From Humulus lupulus (lineage: Eukaryota; Streptophyta; Magnoliopsida; Rosales; Cannabaceae): a stretch of DNA of 64,000 bases. Shown here piece by piece: positions 23,631 through 34,945 of the stretch. The notes below the pieces were generated by a model that saw only the letters and a program-made list of their open reading frames with translations, was not told the origin of the DNA and did not search any database. The position numbers and the translations under genes were made by a program. Location: assembly GCF_963169125.1 (NCBI RefSeq), contig NC_084802.1, positions 23,405,107-23,469,106 of the forward strand, given 5' to 3'. Each line of letters opens with the position of its first letter. Within the stretch, counting starts at the first letter, position 1.

Positions 23631-26189
23631 ATCTTCATTCTATTATTTATGTGGGGGCCATAAGGGATCAATAGGGTTTGATTATTGTATCAAGTATATA
23701 AAATAAAATATTAATGTACATGAATGATGTTTTATATGGCATAGTTACGTATTTAATAAAAAAATTTGTACATTTAAATTTCATTTGTTGAATTAATTGT
23801 TAGGAATAATTCCCTAAAAGGATGCAAAGACTTTTTATTGGTTATTGGTTTTTAAATAAAAGTACAATTTTATTATATTTGAATGATAGAATATTGTTTG
23901 AATTAATTATATGATAATATCAAGAAAATTTCATATTCATTCATGAGAATATGATCTTGTATTAGTACGGGAGAATTAAGATCATATATAATGAATAAAA
24001 TAGTCAGTAACATATTAAAGCATAGAATCTTTAATGAACGGTTACTAGTCCGGTTTGCTAAGCATATGAGATGCGAGTGAACTAGATTCGGATTACTGAT
24101 GTGGATAGTCATATTAGTAAAGGTGATGTATAAAATAGAGATTACATATGACAGGACCGGTGAGAATTAATTATCTTTATAAACTTGTCGTTTGGCATAA
24201 ATATTTAATTATTATCATAATAGATGATCATTTGTAGATCAGTCTAAATCCTGAGTATTCACTCATTAAGGTCTCTTAGAATAATGAGGCTAATGACTTA
24301 TTTTGTTTTGGAGATTCCATACCATGGATGGCTGGGAACATGAATAACAATATTGGAATCTATGTTTTCCTAATGGATCGAATATTGGTTCCCTTAAGGG
24401 TTAATTCTGGAACTGAATAGTTATTGAGCTCAAATCTATAATTAGATTATAGATTAATTATTCAATAGTGAATTAATGGTACATAAGGATCAAGAGATAA
24501 TTAAAAGGGTAAAACGGTAATTTTGACCAGCACTAATTAATGAACCAACAATGGAGGACAAAACTACATATATTGATTATATCAATGGATTACAAGAGAA
24601 AACTCTAAATATAATTCTATAAATACTTAGAGTGAAATTTCATATTTATAGTGGAGTAATCATGGAATTAATAAATAAGATTATTAGATTAAAGAGTTTG
24701 ATTAATAATCTGGTTTATTGGAGCTTCGTATTATAGGTCCATTGTAACACCCCAAATTCCATAATGTGGCTTAGTGCCTGGATTAGGGGACCGGGAGGCA
24801 ATAATTATATTAATTCCGTGCTTATGTGTTATGAGCATGTCATTATGTGAATTATATTATAATATAATTATGCTTGCATGTTTAAGAGTATTAAATATGC
24901 ATGTGGGTCTGTTTCTTATTAGAAGGGAATTTTCGTAATTTTGACATGTTGATGGTATAATTGTAAATATGTGTGTATGATTGAGACCACATTATTATGT
25001 GGACATATTTGGGTTATTTGGCACAAGGTGATCCTAGTGAGCAAGTTAGCGGAAAAGTCACAACGGGGTCAAATATCCGGCTCAGGGTGAGCCTAGGGGT
25101 ATTTTGGTAATTTAACACATTACCGGGGTCTATCGGGTAATGGGAGATTAAATGGTTATTATTTGGAGATAGTTGAGATTTATTTGGATATGTGGAGTTT
25201 ATTAGGAACTAGAGGGAATGGTAGTAATTGACCAAAGTGCCCTTGTGAGCATTAGAGAGGAAAATTGGGGTTAAGGGTATTTAGGTCTTTTGGGTAGACC
25301 TTGGCTTGACTCAGCCAGTTTGGAGGGTGTAGAGAACTAGAGAAACACTTAGAAAACAAAAAAACAAAAAAAAAAAACTCTTACTCTCTCTCTCTCTCTC
25401 CCTCCTTGGAAACTTGAAGATTTTGAGAATTTGAGGAAACAAAGCTTTCAAATTGAAGGTTTGGTGTCTAGGATTAAGCTAAGAGCAATTTGGGACCATA
25501 ATCCAGCCATTGAAGGTAAGAATTCATTCTGATTTTGAGTTTAATTTCATGTGGTTGAAGCTTTTTCTAAAATTTTAGGATTTGTTGTATTTTGGGTTTT
25601 GATGAGCTTTCCATCAAGTTTTGAGTTGGGTTTTGTTGCTGGGAAAATGTTGAATCTGTTATGGGAATTGAATTAAGATTCTAGGTTTGATTTGGGGTGA
25701 TTTTGATTGGGTTTGGCTTAAGAAAAACACAAGATATTTGGGTTCGTAGGATCGGGCCGCGACCCTGTTCTTGGGGTGCCGCGACCCTCATAAACCCAGG
25801 GGCCAGGGAAGGGCTCTGACGCGAGGGCGCGCCGTGATGCGTGTTCAGTGAAAAGGAGGCTAGAGCTTCTTACATGGGCAGGCCGCGGCACAGGTGCTTC
25901 GGGTCGCGGCGCATATGGGGCTTTGAGCCCCAAGAGGGTTTTTGAGTGCAGGAACTCAACCCTAAGGGCTCGGGATCGATCCTACTACCCTGTTTAGTAG
26001 AATTCGACGTCCTGAAAGTTAGGACTCAGTCCGAAAGCCTTTATTCACACGTTATTGACGGGATCCTATATTGTGGGTGTGATTAGGTTACTGTTAGGGC
26101 TCGGGAGAGGATCGTTCTCAAGGGTTATGCTTGCTTGCTTATTTGCTTGTGCTTGGACCAAAGGTAAGAAAACTGCAACCGGTGCGTGT

Positions 26190-26560
26190 GATACGTGATT
26201 AGGGCTTGGCCCCGTTGTTGGATGTAATGTGATTAGGGCTTGGCCCCATTGTTAACTGTATTATGATTATGGCTTGGCCCATCTATCTAATGTGTTATGA
26301 TTAGAGCTCGGTCCAACTGTTAAATGTATTATGATTAGGGCTTGGCCCAACTCTTAAATGTATTATGATTAGGGCTCGACCCAACTGTTAAATGTAATAT
26401 GACTTGGGCTTGGCCCAACCGTTAAATTTAATATGATTGGGGCTTGGCCCAACTATTAAATGTAATATGACTGGGGCTTGGCCCAACTGTTAAATGTAAT
26501 ATGATTGGGGCTTGGCCCAACTGTTAAATGTAAACATGATTAGGGCTCAGGCCCAGCTAA
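26190..26560. repeat. Minisatellite in A2, about 33-bp unit
   Basis: Around ten to twelve imperfect copies of gggcttggcccaactgttaa plus atgtaatatgatta follow each other. Not found in A1 or A3. Confidence 0.88.
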
Positions 26561-26689
26561 TGAACATAATTATAATTATGCATGTGTATACTTGTGTAAG
26601 TATGTGGTAATGCGTTGTATTTGTGTATGATCAAGATAGTATATGTATGTATGTTCCCGATTGGGAGGCTCGGCTGATAAGTCGAAGAT

Positions 26690-26940
26690 CTGTCTATTGT
26701 ACCTAACCAAAAGCTCGGCTTGCTAGTCGAGGGTTTATAAAGCTTGACTTATGAGTCGAGGGGTTTACAAGGCTCGACTTATAGGTGAAAGATTTACAAG
26801 AGTCGACTTATAAGTCGAGGATTTACAAGGCCGACTTATAAGTCGAGGGATTATAAGGTCGACTTATAAGTCAAAGGATCACAAGGCTAGACTTATGAGT
26901 CGAGGGTTTGCAAGGCTCGGCTTATGAGTCGTGATCGGCA
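26690..26940. repeat. Minisatellite in A2 with palindromic core, about 30-bp unit
   Basis: Around eight copies of ggctcgacttataagtcgag plus gtttacaa. The core tcgacttataagtcga at 26803-26818 is a perfect 16-bp palindrome; other copies carry one or two changes. Confidence 0.87.
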
Positions 26941-27712
26941 TGATGCACGTTGAGCGCATGACGTTATGGCTAGGCCACCTCAGGAGTGCATTATGCACTT
27001 GACTGGCTCGGATGCCATAGGAATGAACGGGAGTGCGACACGCACTTGTGTGACCCTATGGTCACTTACTTGTACAATGTGTGTGTATGCTTGGTTCTAG
27101 TTATTACTGTTGAGCATGTTGTTATATTCTGTGGACTATATGAATTTGTTAATGTGTTTTCTTGCTGGGTCTTTTGGTTCACGGGTGCTTTGTGGTGCAG
27201 GTAAGGGTAAGGAGAACCTTGGCCAACCATGAGTTGGACAACGTTAGGGGAGATGTGTACATATGCAGTCTGCTCGACCGCCACTGCTAAGGTATTGTAG
27301 GGGAACTGGGGTTAGACCCTGTTTTGCTGCTTAGGTCAGCTTATCTTGTAATCCTTGAGCTGTTAACAAATTTTTAAACTTATATTTTTTTCGGGATCCC
27401 ATGTAAATACTAAAGTTTTCTTTTAATGGAGATGTTTATTCGTTGACCAAGATTTTTAATACATGAAACCTTAGTGGCTTAATCACATGTTTTAGTCCAA
27501 ATGACTCATTTAGCGAGTCCCGCACTATTTTAAACACACGTGGTAACGGACCCTAATTAGCAGGGTGTTACATCCATGGTCCCTAGATCACCTCTGTCCA
27601 ACACTGTAAAGGGTAAGGATGTCAAAAGAAAGATTTGTAGAGAGAATAACTAAATTGCAAATGAATTAATTTTCCAGGGCAAGGAAATAATTATCTGATA
27701 ATTATAGGTAAT

Positions 27713-28971
27713 TGTTATACCCAAAAATTGGAGATCAATGGCATGGCAATAAAGATGACAAAATGCAGCCTAGGAGGCTAAAGAGAGTGATCCTAGGAGA
27801 ACCCAAGGATGAGGTCCGAGGAGAACTCAAGAAAGTGGTCTTAGGAGACCCCAAGGAGAAAGTGGTCCTAGGAGACCCCAAGGAGTATGTGGTCCTAGGA
27901 GACCCCAAGGGTGTGTCCGAGGTAAGCCTCCCAAGGTTTCCTAAGTGTTGGCTCGAAAGTGTCCAAGGTAAGTAGCTAAGGAGGAGGAGTCACATGCAAG
28001 TCAAGAAGGGAGACTTAGATTTTGACAAGGAGAGCCTACACAATGTCTGATCGGACATAGTTGGGAGATGCTAAAGGAGAGTGCCTCAGACTTGTCCAAG
28101 GTGAGATGCCAAGGAGGATGCCTCGGACCACCTTGGTCCGAGGAGAAGGCCACAAGGTCCGAAGGGACCTTGAATGGAGGAGGTATGCTCGAACTTGTCC
28201 GAGGAGAGAAACAAGAGAGAAGGATGCCTCGGACCACCTTGGTCCGAGGAGAAGGCATGAGAAGGATGCCTCGGACCACCTTGGTCTGAGGAGAAGGTCA
28301 TCATGTCCGATCGGACATGTCATGGAGGAGGTTGCCTCAAAGTTGCCCGAGGTGAGGTGCCAAGGGAGTTGGCTCGGACCACCTTGGTCCGAGGAGAGCC
28401 ATGCATGCATCACTTTGAACCAAGGAAAGCTTGAAGGAGTAACCAACATGCATGTGAGACTCGTCAAGAATTGGTCTAAACACCCGGGAATCTCTCATTC
28501 CTCACTCAAATTGAGGAATCTGTTGTATTTTATATATTTTTTGTAATTTAAATATAAGATGAATAATAAAATATCCCTATCTAAAGGGGATATCAGTTGA
28601 GTATCCCAGGCATATAAATAGAGGGCTTAGGGGATGAGAGAAGGGCTTTCTTTTGCTTCTTCTTTCTAGAGAGAGAAAATTGGGTCTGAGTATTCTAGAG
28701 AGAGAAATTGCTGAAATAAGAGAGAATTCTTGTATTTTTGCAATCTGTACTGAAGAAACTCAGTTGGCTCAGTCCATCTGATCTTGAGTACGGATCTATA
28801 AATCACAACTCTAAGTGGATTATGCTATTACCGACAATCGGGGTTGAACCACTATAAAAATCTCCTGTGTTATTTACTTTTCTTGTTTAAATCGTCTGTG
28901 TCGTTTTTATTTCTCTTGAAGGCTTGTCGTATTTGACGTTCTCACGTCGTTGGCTAAAAACGCAGTCAATA
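27713..28971 (+). mobile_element. Solo LTR C1 (family C, 1.26 kb)
   Basis: Starts TGTTATACCCAAAAATTGG and ends GCAGTCAATA, flanked by gtaat at 27708-27712 and 28972-28976. The uninterrupted sequence is seen in the relative at about 60930. It carries an array of hairpin repeats (27780-28410), a TATA motif (atataaatagag, near 28612-28624) and a U5 stem-loop near 28814-28853. Same family as C2 (54841-56148, opposite strand). Confidence 0.88.
28080..28410. repeat. Hairpin repeat array in C1
   Basis: Repeated units contain cctcggacca, a 3-base loop, then tggtccgagg: a 10-bp perfect inverted repeat at 28121-28130 and 28134-28143, repeated near 28229, 28268 and 28372 (some ends changed). A perfect 18-bp palindrome, catgtccgatcggacatg, is at 28302-28319. 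Open frames across this array are products of the repeat, not genes. Confidence 0.88.
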
Positions 28972-30018
28972 GTAATTGATTAATTGTGAATTAATAAATT
29001 ATTTAACTATATAATAAAAATTATAGATTAAAATTCATATTAATCTTTTTTGGGTTAATATAAAGAGAAAAAAAGAATAAATATCTTATTTAGAATATGA
29101 TATTTATTTATTTAATTTAAACCTGATATTTTAAGATAAATTTAATTTTGAATTAATAGATATTTATGTTGGGATAATATATTGTCTTAAAAGTTAATTA
29201 AATAAACAAATAAGAAAATTAGGGAAACCCTAATAGGGCTGGGCGACACACTGTACAGTATAGTGTGTGGCGCCTAACTGAGGGATTTTTATCTATGGGA
29301 TTTGAATTTTGAATTTCAAATAAATTTTTTCAATGAGTTATTTAATTATTCTTTTAAAATATGATTTAAATAAATAATTAAATATAAATATCAGATCATT
29401 TTCATTTTGAATTTTATTTTAATAAAATAAATATTATTTAATTAGATTAAATAATTTTATATAAGTCTGATAGTACGTGACTTTCATAATATATGGATTT
29501 AAGTATTTTTATGAGATTAAAAATACAAACTTTCTCTCTAAAGTAATAGTTTTCTCTAAACCTGAAAACTATTCTAAAACATCTTCTCTTAGTCAAACCT
29601 CTCTAGATCTCATGTGTACATCTAGAGAGTCACATAAATCAATTTTTTGAATCCTACATGTCCACACACGTTCTTGTGTGTTTGAGAATTGGTCTGGAAG
29701 ATCAAGGTATGAGCTTTCAGTTTATTGGGTAGAAAGATCGTTGATTTTATACAAAAAGACTCAATTACACTTGTTAGGCTACAAAAGGTAATCCATGATC
29801 AGTTTTGTATGTGATTTAATATTTATATATGTATATGATCTTGAATGATATTAATATTTATTAAAATGAGTTCATATATTTCGTTGCGCACCTTTGATTT
29901 GATCATTTAATATCAACATTAATTATGTATTGATCACACTACATAGTTAACTACACAATATATTTGTCCTACATAAATATCAGTAATCATTTACAAATAC
30001 TTATATGCAATTTATTTA

Positions 30019-30400
30019 TGGTGCCACTATAGTTGTGATTGTTTTTAACCACTTCCTCTATAGGTATTTTTAGTATTTTAGGTACATGGATAAGTTGCAA
30101 CTCTGTTTTTTTTTTTTTTACATAACAGTGTATAATGCAGTTACAGTAAAATCCTCCCATAAATTTTCAAGAAATTATGTATAATTTATGATTCAAACAG
30201 CTTGCTGCACTCGTGCGTGTTAGGCTATTTGAATCAAAATTTTGACATCTTAAATTATGCTGAATTTTCTGAAAATTTGTTAGAGATCCTTTGTAAGTAT
30301 GTTATACACCGCCATGTAAAAAAATAGAGTTACAACTTATCCATGTACCAAAAACACTAAAAGTACCGATAAATTGTGATTAAAAACAATTACTACCCAA
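30019..30400. mobile_element. Foldback (MITE-like) element
   Basis: The left arm (gattgtttttaaccac, then ggtacatggataagttgcaa) is repeated inverted in the right arm (ttacaacttatccatgtacc, then gtgattaaaaacaatta). The inner parts also pair around a centre near 30205 (tgcactcgtgcg). Arms are over 100 bp with mismatches. No coding. The target duplication was not resolved. Confidence 0.7.
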
Positions 30401-31665
30401 TAATTTTTCATATATATTATATGAAAGAGCCAGTTCAATAAAGTATAATTAATTCGACCAAACTATATAGGTATATATAACTTCAAATTAAAAAATGGAC
30501 ATTAGTTTAGAATGTTATTAAGCCTTGGCTGCTAATGTAAAACTTCTAATAACTTGTCTCATAAGTTAGATAGCCAGTGAATAATATTACGAGAAATTAA
30601 AATTTTAGCAAGTATAATAATAACAAAAAAAAAAAGGGACTAAAATGTTTCTATTTTGAAAATAATAATTTTTAAAATTTTGATGTATAATTTTATGATT
30701 TGAAAATTTTGATTATTGAGAATAAAATTAAGTTATTTTTTTATTGGGGAGGGTATTCCAATTTGTGATTTTCTCATTGAGGAGTGGTACGTGAGGGCCA
30801 TTAGGTTGCTTATGACCACCTAAGTAATTTTTATATTCTGATTAGGTTGTTTTCTAGATAAAATAAAGAAAGATTAGAGAACACTAAAAAATATATTTTT
30901 AATTTTTATGAAAGAATCGGATATATATTTTTTCAAAATAGATATTTGAATATTTTGAAATAAAAAATCAATCAATTTTTTAGTTTTCTAGATAAAATAA
31001 AGAAAAATTAGATAAAACAATAATATTATATTTTTAATTTTGACCAAAGTGTTAGATGTATAGTTTTTAAAAATAAATTTTAATAATTTCAAAATAGACA
31101 ATAATCAATTTTTTTCCCCGATTAATATGTTTAAGTTCCCAAAGTCCTCATTGTTATCGTTGTGATTCAAACAATAATTTTTCATTTTGCTAGGTTAGTT
31201 TGTTGGCTATTAATCAAGGCACATAGTTAATTTTTCTCGTTTCACACTTGTGATCATATCAAATATCTTCATTATTGAATTACAATGTGTGAATTCATTA
31301 CTAATAATTCAAATTAATCTGATCGATCAATATATTTTTGTGTATGAAAAGAGAAATAATTAAATAGATGATTAACTATATATATTGTCTATAAAATATG
31401 AATCTGGTTTGATTGAGATGATATGTATTGTATAATGCTGTTTGGTCTATATATGAATACAATAATAACAAGCAGTCCTATCAAAGTTAATTGAGAAAAT
31501 AATCAAAAAATATCATTCGGTAGCAAACATTTTTTTTGTCCAACCAATTAAAAGGCACAAAATGTTAAAACAATCCAACCTGGAAAGCAGTTTCTGAAAA
31601 ATCCCAAAACTCTTTTCCTAGGCAAAGAGATCTCATCTCTCATCCAATACAAGTTGAACATTTAT

Positions 31666-31720
31666 TATATATATATATATATATATAATTTATATTAAAA
31701 AAGAGCTATATATATATATA
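31666..31720. repeat. (TA)n microsatellites
   Basis: Two runs of alternating TA, 31666-31687 and 31707-31720, separated by about 20 bp. Confidence 0.9.
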
Positions 31721-31825
31721 GGGTATAAGAAATTGTTTTGAAGTAATTGTCGTATATTAATTCGTGCACATGAGGATTCCATTAAGGACTTTCACGAGAC
31801 TTTAAAAAGTTCATGAAGTTGCATT

Positions 31826-32042
31826 GTGAGAGTGAGAGTGAGAGTGAGAGAGATAGAGTTTACCCTAGTTGTAGTTGTAGTAGTTGTTGTTGTTGGTATT
31901 GTGGGGAGAGTTGGGAGGGTCTTTTCATGGGAGAGAATTAAGTGAGAAAAGGGGATGATGAGAATTACTGTGGATTGAAGTAACAGGTGATGAGGAGTGA
32001 GTGGAACCAGTAAGCTTAAGAGGGGAGAGAGAGAGAGAGAGG
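31826..32042. repeat. GA-rich and GTT-rich microsatellites
   Basis: gtgaga repeats at 31826-31858, gtt/gta repeats at 31867-31897 and a (ga)n run at 32021-32042. On the minus strand these are CT-rich, as in many plant 5' leaders, but no convincing ORF follows. Confidence 0.85.
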
Positions 32043-32479
32043 CAATAGGTGGGTGTTATTATTATAGTTATTCTCTTCCTTTTGCAGGAAAAGGGGTGGG
32101 TCTGAGTGGACAATTTTGTTCATGTATTTTCTTTTCTTTTTTTTTTCTTTGTTGTATTGGAATTTGATTTGGCACGATTTGAGAGATGTTAATTATTTCC
32201 TTTCATTCATATCTCTCTCTCACTCTCAAGTTTTCAACTCCTGTGTAGACAACTTTGACATGGATGGAAGTTTTGATATGCTGTTCCCTCACCACTCATT
32301 GCTCTTTAGACTCTCTCTCTCCCTTTTTTTATTTTTTCTATTTCTTTTACTTTTGAGAATATATTATTGGAAATTTATATGGTAGCAATTTTAAAATCAG
32401 TCTTATCGGTAGAACTTTTTTGTGTTATTAATTTGTGAATAGTTTTCGACATATTTTTTTATGATTGTGTATATTATAG

Positions 32480-32660
32480 TTATTTAGAGCATCCCACAAA
32501 TTTTTTAAAAATTCTGAATAATTTACAGTATTGAAAACTAGTTTAAAAACATGTTGCACGCGTGACTACTTTTTTTATGCATGTGGAAAATAGCATGTTT
32601 GAACCTAATTTTTAGCAGTATAAATTACTCGTAATTTTAGCATCTCATTGTTTTTCCTGG
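32480..32660. mobile_element. Short foldback element related to 30019-30400
   Basis: The arm at 32511-32553 (attctgaataatttacagta onward) pairs with 32593-32634, around a centre with ttgcacgcgtgac. The centre and inner arms resemble the middle of the foldback at 30019-30400, so they are probably one family. Outer ends are uncertain. Confidence 0.5.
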
Positions 32661-32991
32661 AATTAACTTATTAATAACTTATTAATCAATTAATACTATT
32701 GGAAAATCTGTTGTGTTCGGGAAAACTGTGTTCCTCATTTTCCTCTTACTGTCTCTCTTCTCCATGAGTCTCTTTTACTCGAAATCCATAGAGAAGAGAG
32801 ACAGATAGAAAGTGAGGACAAGCACGGTGCTCCTTTTTTTGGGAGAGTACGGTAGATCTCCATACTATTTAGCATCTCATTCTTTATTTTGAAACTAACT
32901 TAATACTTTATTGTTTAACTCTTACGATTTAATAAATTGGTAAAAATGTGCAATTTTGAACTAATTTACTGTATACAAGCCATTAAAATGG

Positions 32992-33379
32992 TATTATTTA
33001 ATAGAATTTATACATTTTTTGACATTGTGTTTTGTCTCATTACTTGTTTGGATTATGTATTTCGACAAATTATTTTTTAGACTATGTGTTTTATAAAATA
33101 GTTCAAATAGACCCCTAAACCCGATTTTGATAAAAAAAAAAATTAATTAAAATCACAATTAATTCATCAAACTAACAACTCAGAACAAAAATACAATTAT
33201 TCTGCTAAGAACTGTGTTGTTATATTTAATTTTTTTTATCAACAAAATCAGGCTTAGGGGCCTATATTTGAACAATTTTACAAAATACATAGTTTAAAAA
33301 ATAATTTATCAAAATACAGAGTCCAAACACATAATGAGACAAAACACAAATAAAAAAAGTATAAACTCTATTTAATACT
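32992..33379. mobile_element. Foldback (MITE-like) element with arms of about 165 bp
   Basis: The left arm includes gtgttttgtctcatta, aaattattttttagacta and cccctaaacccgattttg; the right arm carries the inverted counterparts caaaatcaggcttagggg, tagtttaaaaaataattt and taatgagacaaaacac. No coding capacity. Family and target duplication not determined. Confidence 0.75.
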
Positions 33380-34945
33380 AAGTTGATTATAAGACAAACA
33401 ATACTAACATATATATTTCCTGGGTTACGTACGTACGTAGCTCTAATGTGAATAGATACCTTGTATATCCTTAAATTCTAATTCATTATTATGTCATATT
33501 GGATCAAGAGCATAGAAGAGAAGAGTTTCTCTTTTACGAATAATCTTTTTTTTTTAAATAAAAAAATATTAAGTTGATTATATTGAACTTAATTATTCTT
33601 ATTTCATGTAGATATATATAGCTAATCTTCTATTTTCTTTTCGGGAGAGATATAATGGAACATCTTTAGAATGAAAATTACACATATTCATATGAATAAT
33701 ATCAAGACAAGTAGTGTTTGCAGCTGATATCCACATGTCCTTGAATAATATAATTAAATTATTTCCAATAATATTGCTTGCTTATATCTTAATGAACAAT
33801 TAAATAATTATAATATGTTTTGAGTGAAGTTGACAATACCTGCTTTTTTAAAAAAATAAAATAAAATAAAATGATGCAACAATTCTAGAATTTCAATATT
33901 GAGTATTAATCTTTTATAGCTCCTAATAATTAGTGGAAGTTTTGGTAGATTTGGAAAGTTAAATAAATAATTAACCACCCCATTATAACCATTATCGATC
34001 TATTAATATGTGAAAAAGCATCGAAGGCAAGTCACTTTTGACTACTTAATTACTATATATTCTTTTGAGTTTTCTATACGCAAACAAAAAAAAGGGGAAC
34101 GTTGGCAAATGACTAAAATCATATTAAATTAGGTATTTTTATTTTAAGAAACGATGCATAATTGTCTGTTTAGATAACGGAAATTTTTTGTTTTAATCAT
34201 TTTTTTATTTTTTTCGTTAACTTCAACGAAATATTCTTATATATAATAAAATATTTTTATATTTAACAGTACATTATAAATAAATCAAATTAAATAAATA
34301 AATAATTAAACAAATTAAAATATGATATTTTTGAGATATTTTATAATGACAATTATTTAAAAATAATAAAATCATATGTTTTATAACTTAAATTAAATTT
34401 AATTAAACTTAAACTTAAACTTTACGTATTAGAATAATATCATATTAAATATATAACATAATATAATCTACTATCAACTAGAAACAAACTTCTTTAAAGA
34501 AAAAATAGTAACAAACTTAAATTTAAAATCAATATATAATATTAATATTATATTAAACATATAATATATAATCTCTTGTTGTCACTGCCAAATTCAAAAA
34601 CTAGAATAAACATAAACTTAAACAAAAATTAATTAATTAATTAATTAAAATTATATATTTTTAAGATATTTTATGATAATTTAAATAATTAAATCATATT
34701 TATTTAAAAATAATAAAGCTATAGATATTATTTTTTTTATCTTATAAATTTATGTAATTGTTTATTTTGTATCAAGTGATGAAAGTTCTTTTTCTTCATC
34801 AAATTCACCAAAAAAGACATTGCGAGTTACATTAGAAACTAAAAATAGTTGATACATGTATACTACTTCACACTATGACTTTTTCTATTCTTATTTTATT
34901 CTATTATTAATTTCTTTTGAAACATTATTGTAATTTATATATATG

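Larger units (their letters stand above)
24743..27572 (+). mobile_element. Solo LTR A2 (family A, diverged, 2.8 kb)
   Basis: Bounded by TGTAACACCCC and GGGTGTTACA with tccat on both sides (24738-24742 and 27573-27577). The overall plan matches A1 and A3: GC-rich ccgcgg-type repeats (25755-25920), then minisatellites, then the block ending with acatatgcag and gaccctgttttgctgcttag. Sequence is diverged. It contains two arrays of its own (26190-26560 and 26690-26940). Confidence 0.88.
23798..29918 (+). mobile_element. Solo copia LTR G1, interrupted by two nested solo LTRs
   Basis: Starts TGTTAGGAATAATTCCC and ends TAATATCAACA, flanked by ttaat at 23793-23797 and 29919-29923. After removing the insertions at 24743-27572 and 27713-28971 the LTR is about 2.0 kb, matching the LTR at 59818-61857. 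That related LTR is followed by a tRNA-Met-type primer site, which gives the Ty1/copia assignment. There is no internal region between these boundaries. Confidence 0.88.
29919..34945. other. AT-rich intergenic region without recognisable genes
   Basis: About 5 kb with no ORF that resembles a protein and no transposon protein. It holds three foldback elements and several microsatellites, listed separately, and long AT-rich stretches (30420-31500 and 33380-34940) in which I see nothing else. This may be the closest thing to old host intergenic DNA in the window. Confidence 0.6.

Noticed and set aside
25718..25933. 71-codon minus-strand ORF rich in proline and arginine
   Set aside because: Lies in the GC-rich ccgcgg-type repeats of solo LTR A2; the equivalent regions of A1 and A3 do not keep the frame.
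28036..28546. Overlapping ORFs up to 161 codons on both strands
   Set aside because: They lie entirely in the hairpin repeat array of solo LTR C1; the repeat keeps several frames open. No domain and no codon bias.
31925..32385. Short ORFs of 62 and 89 codons around GA/CT-rich DNA
   Set aside because: Low-complexity serine- or leucine-rich translations of microsatellite sequence; no domain, no splice support, no neighbouring exons.
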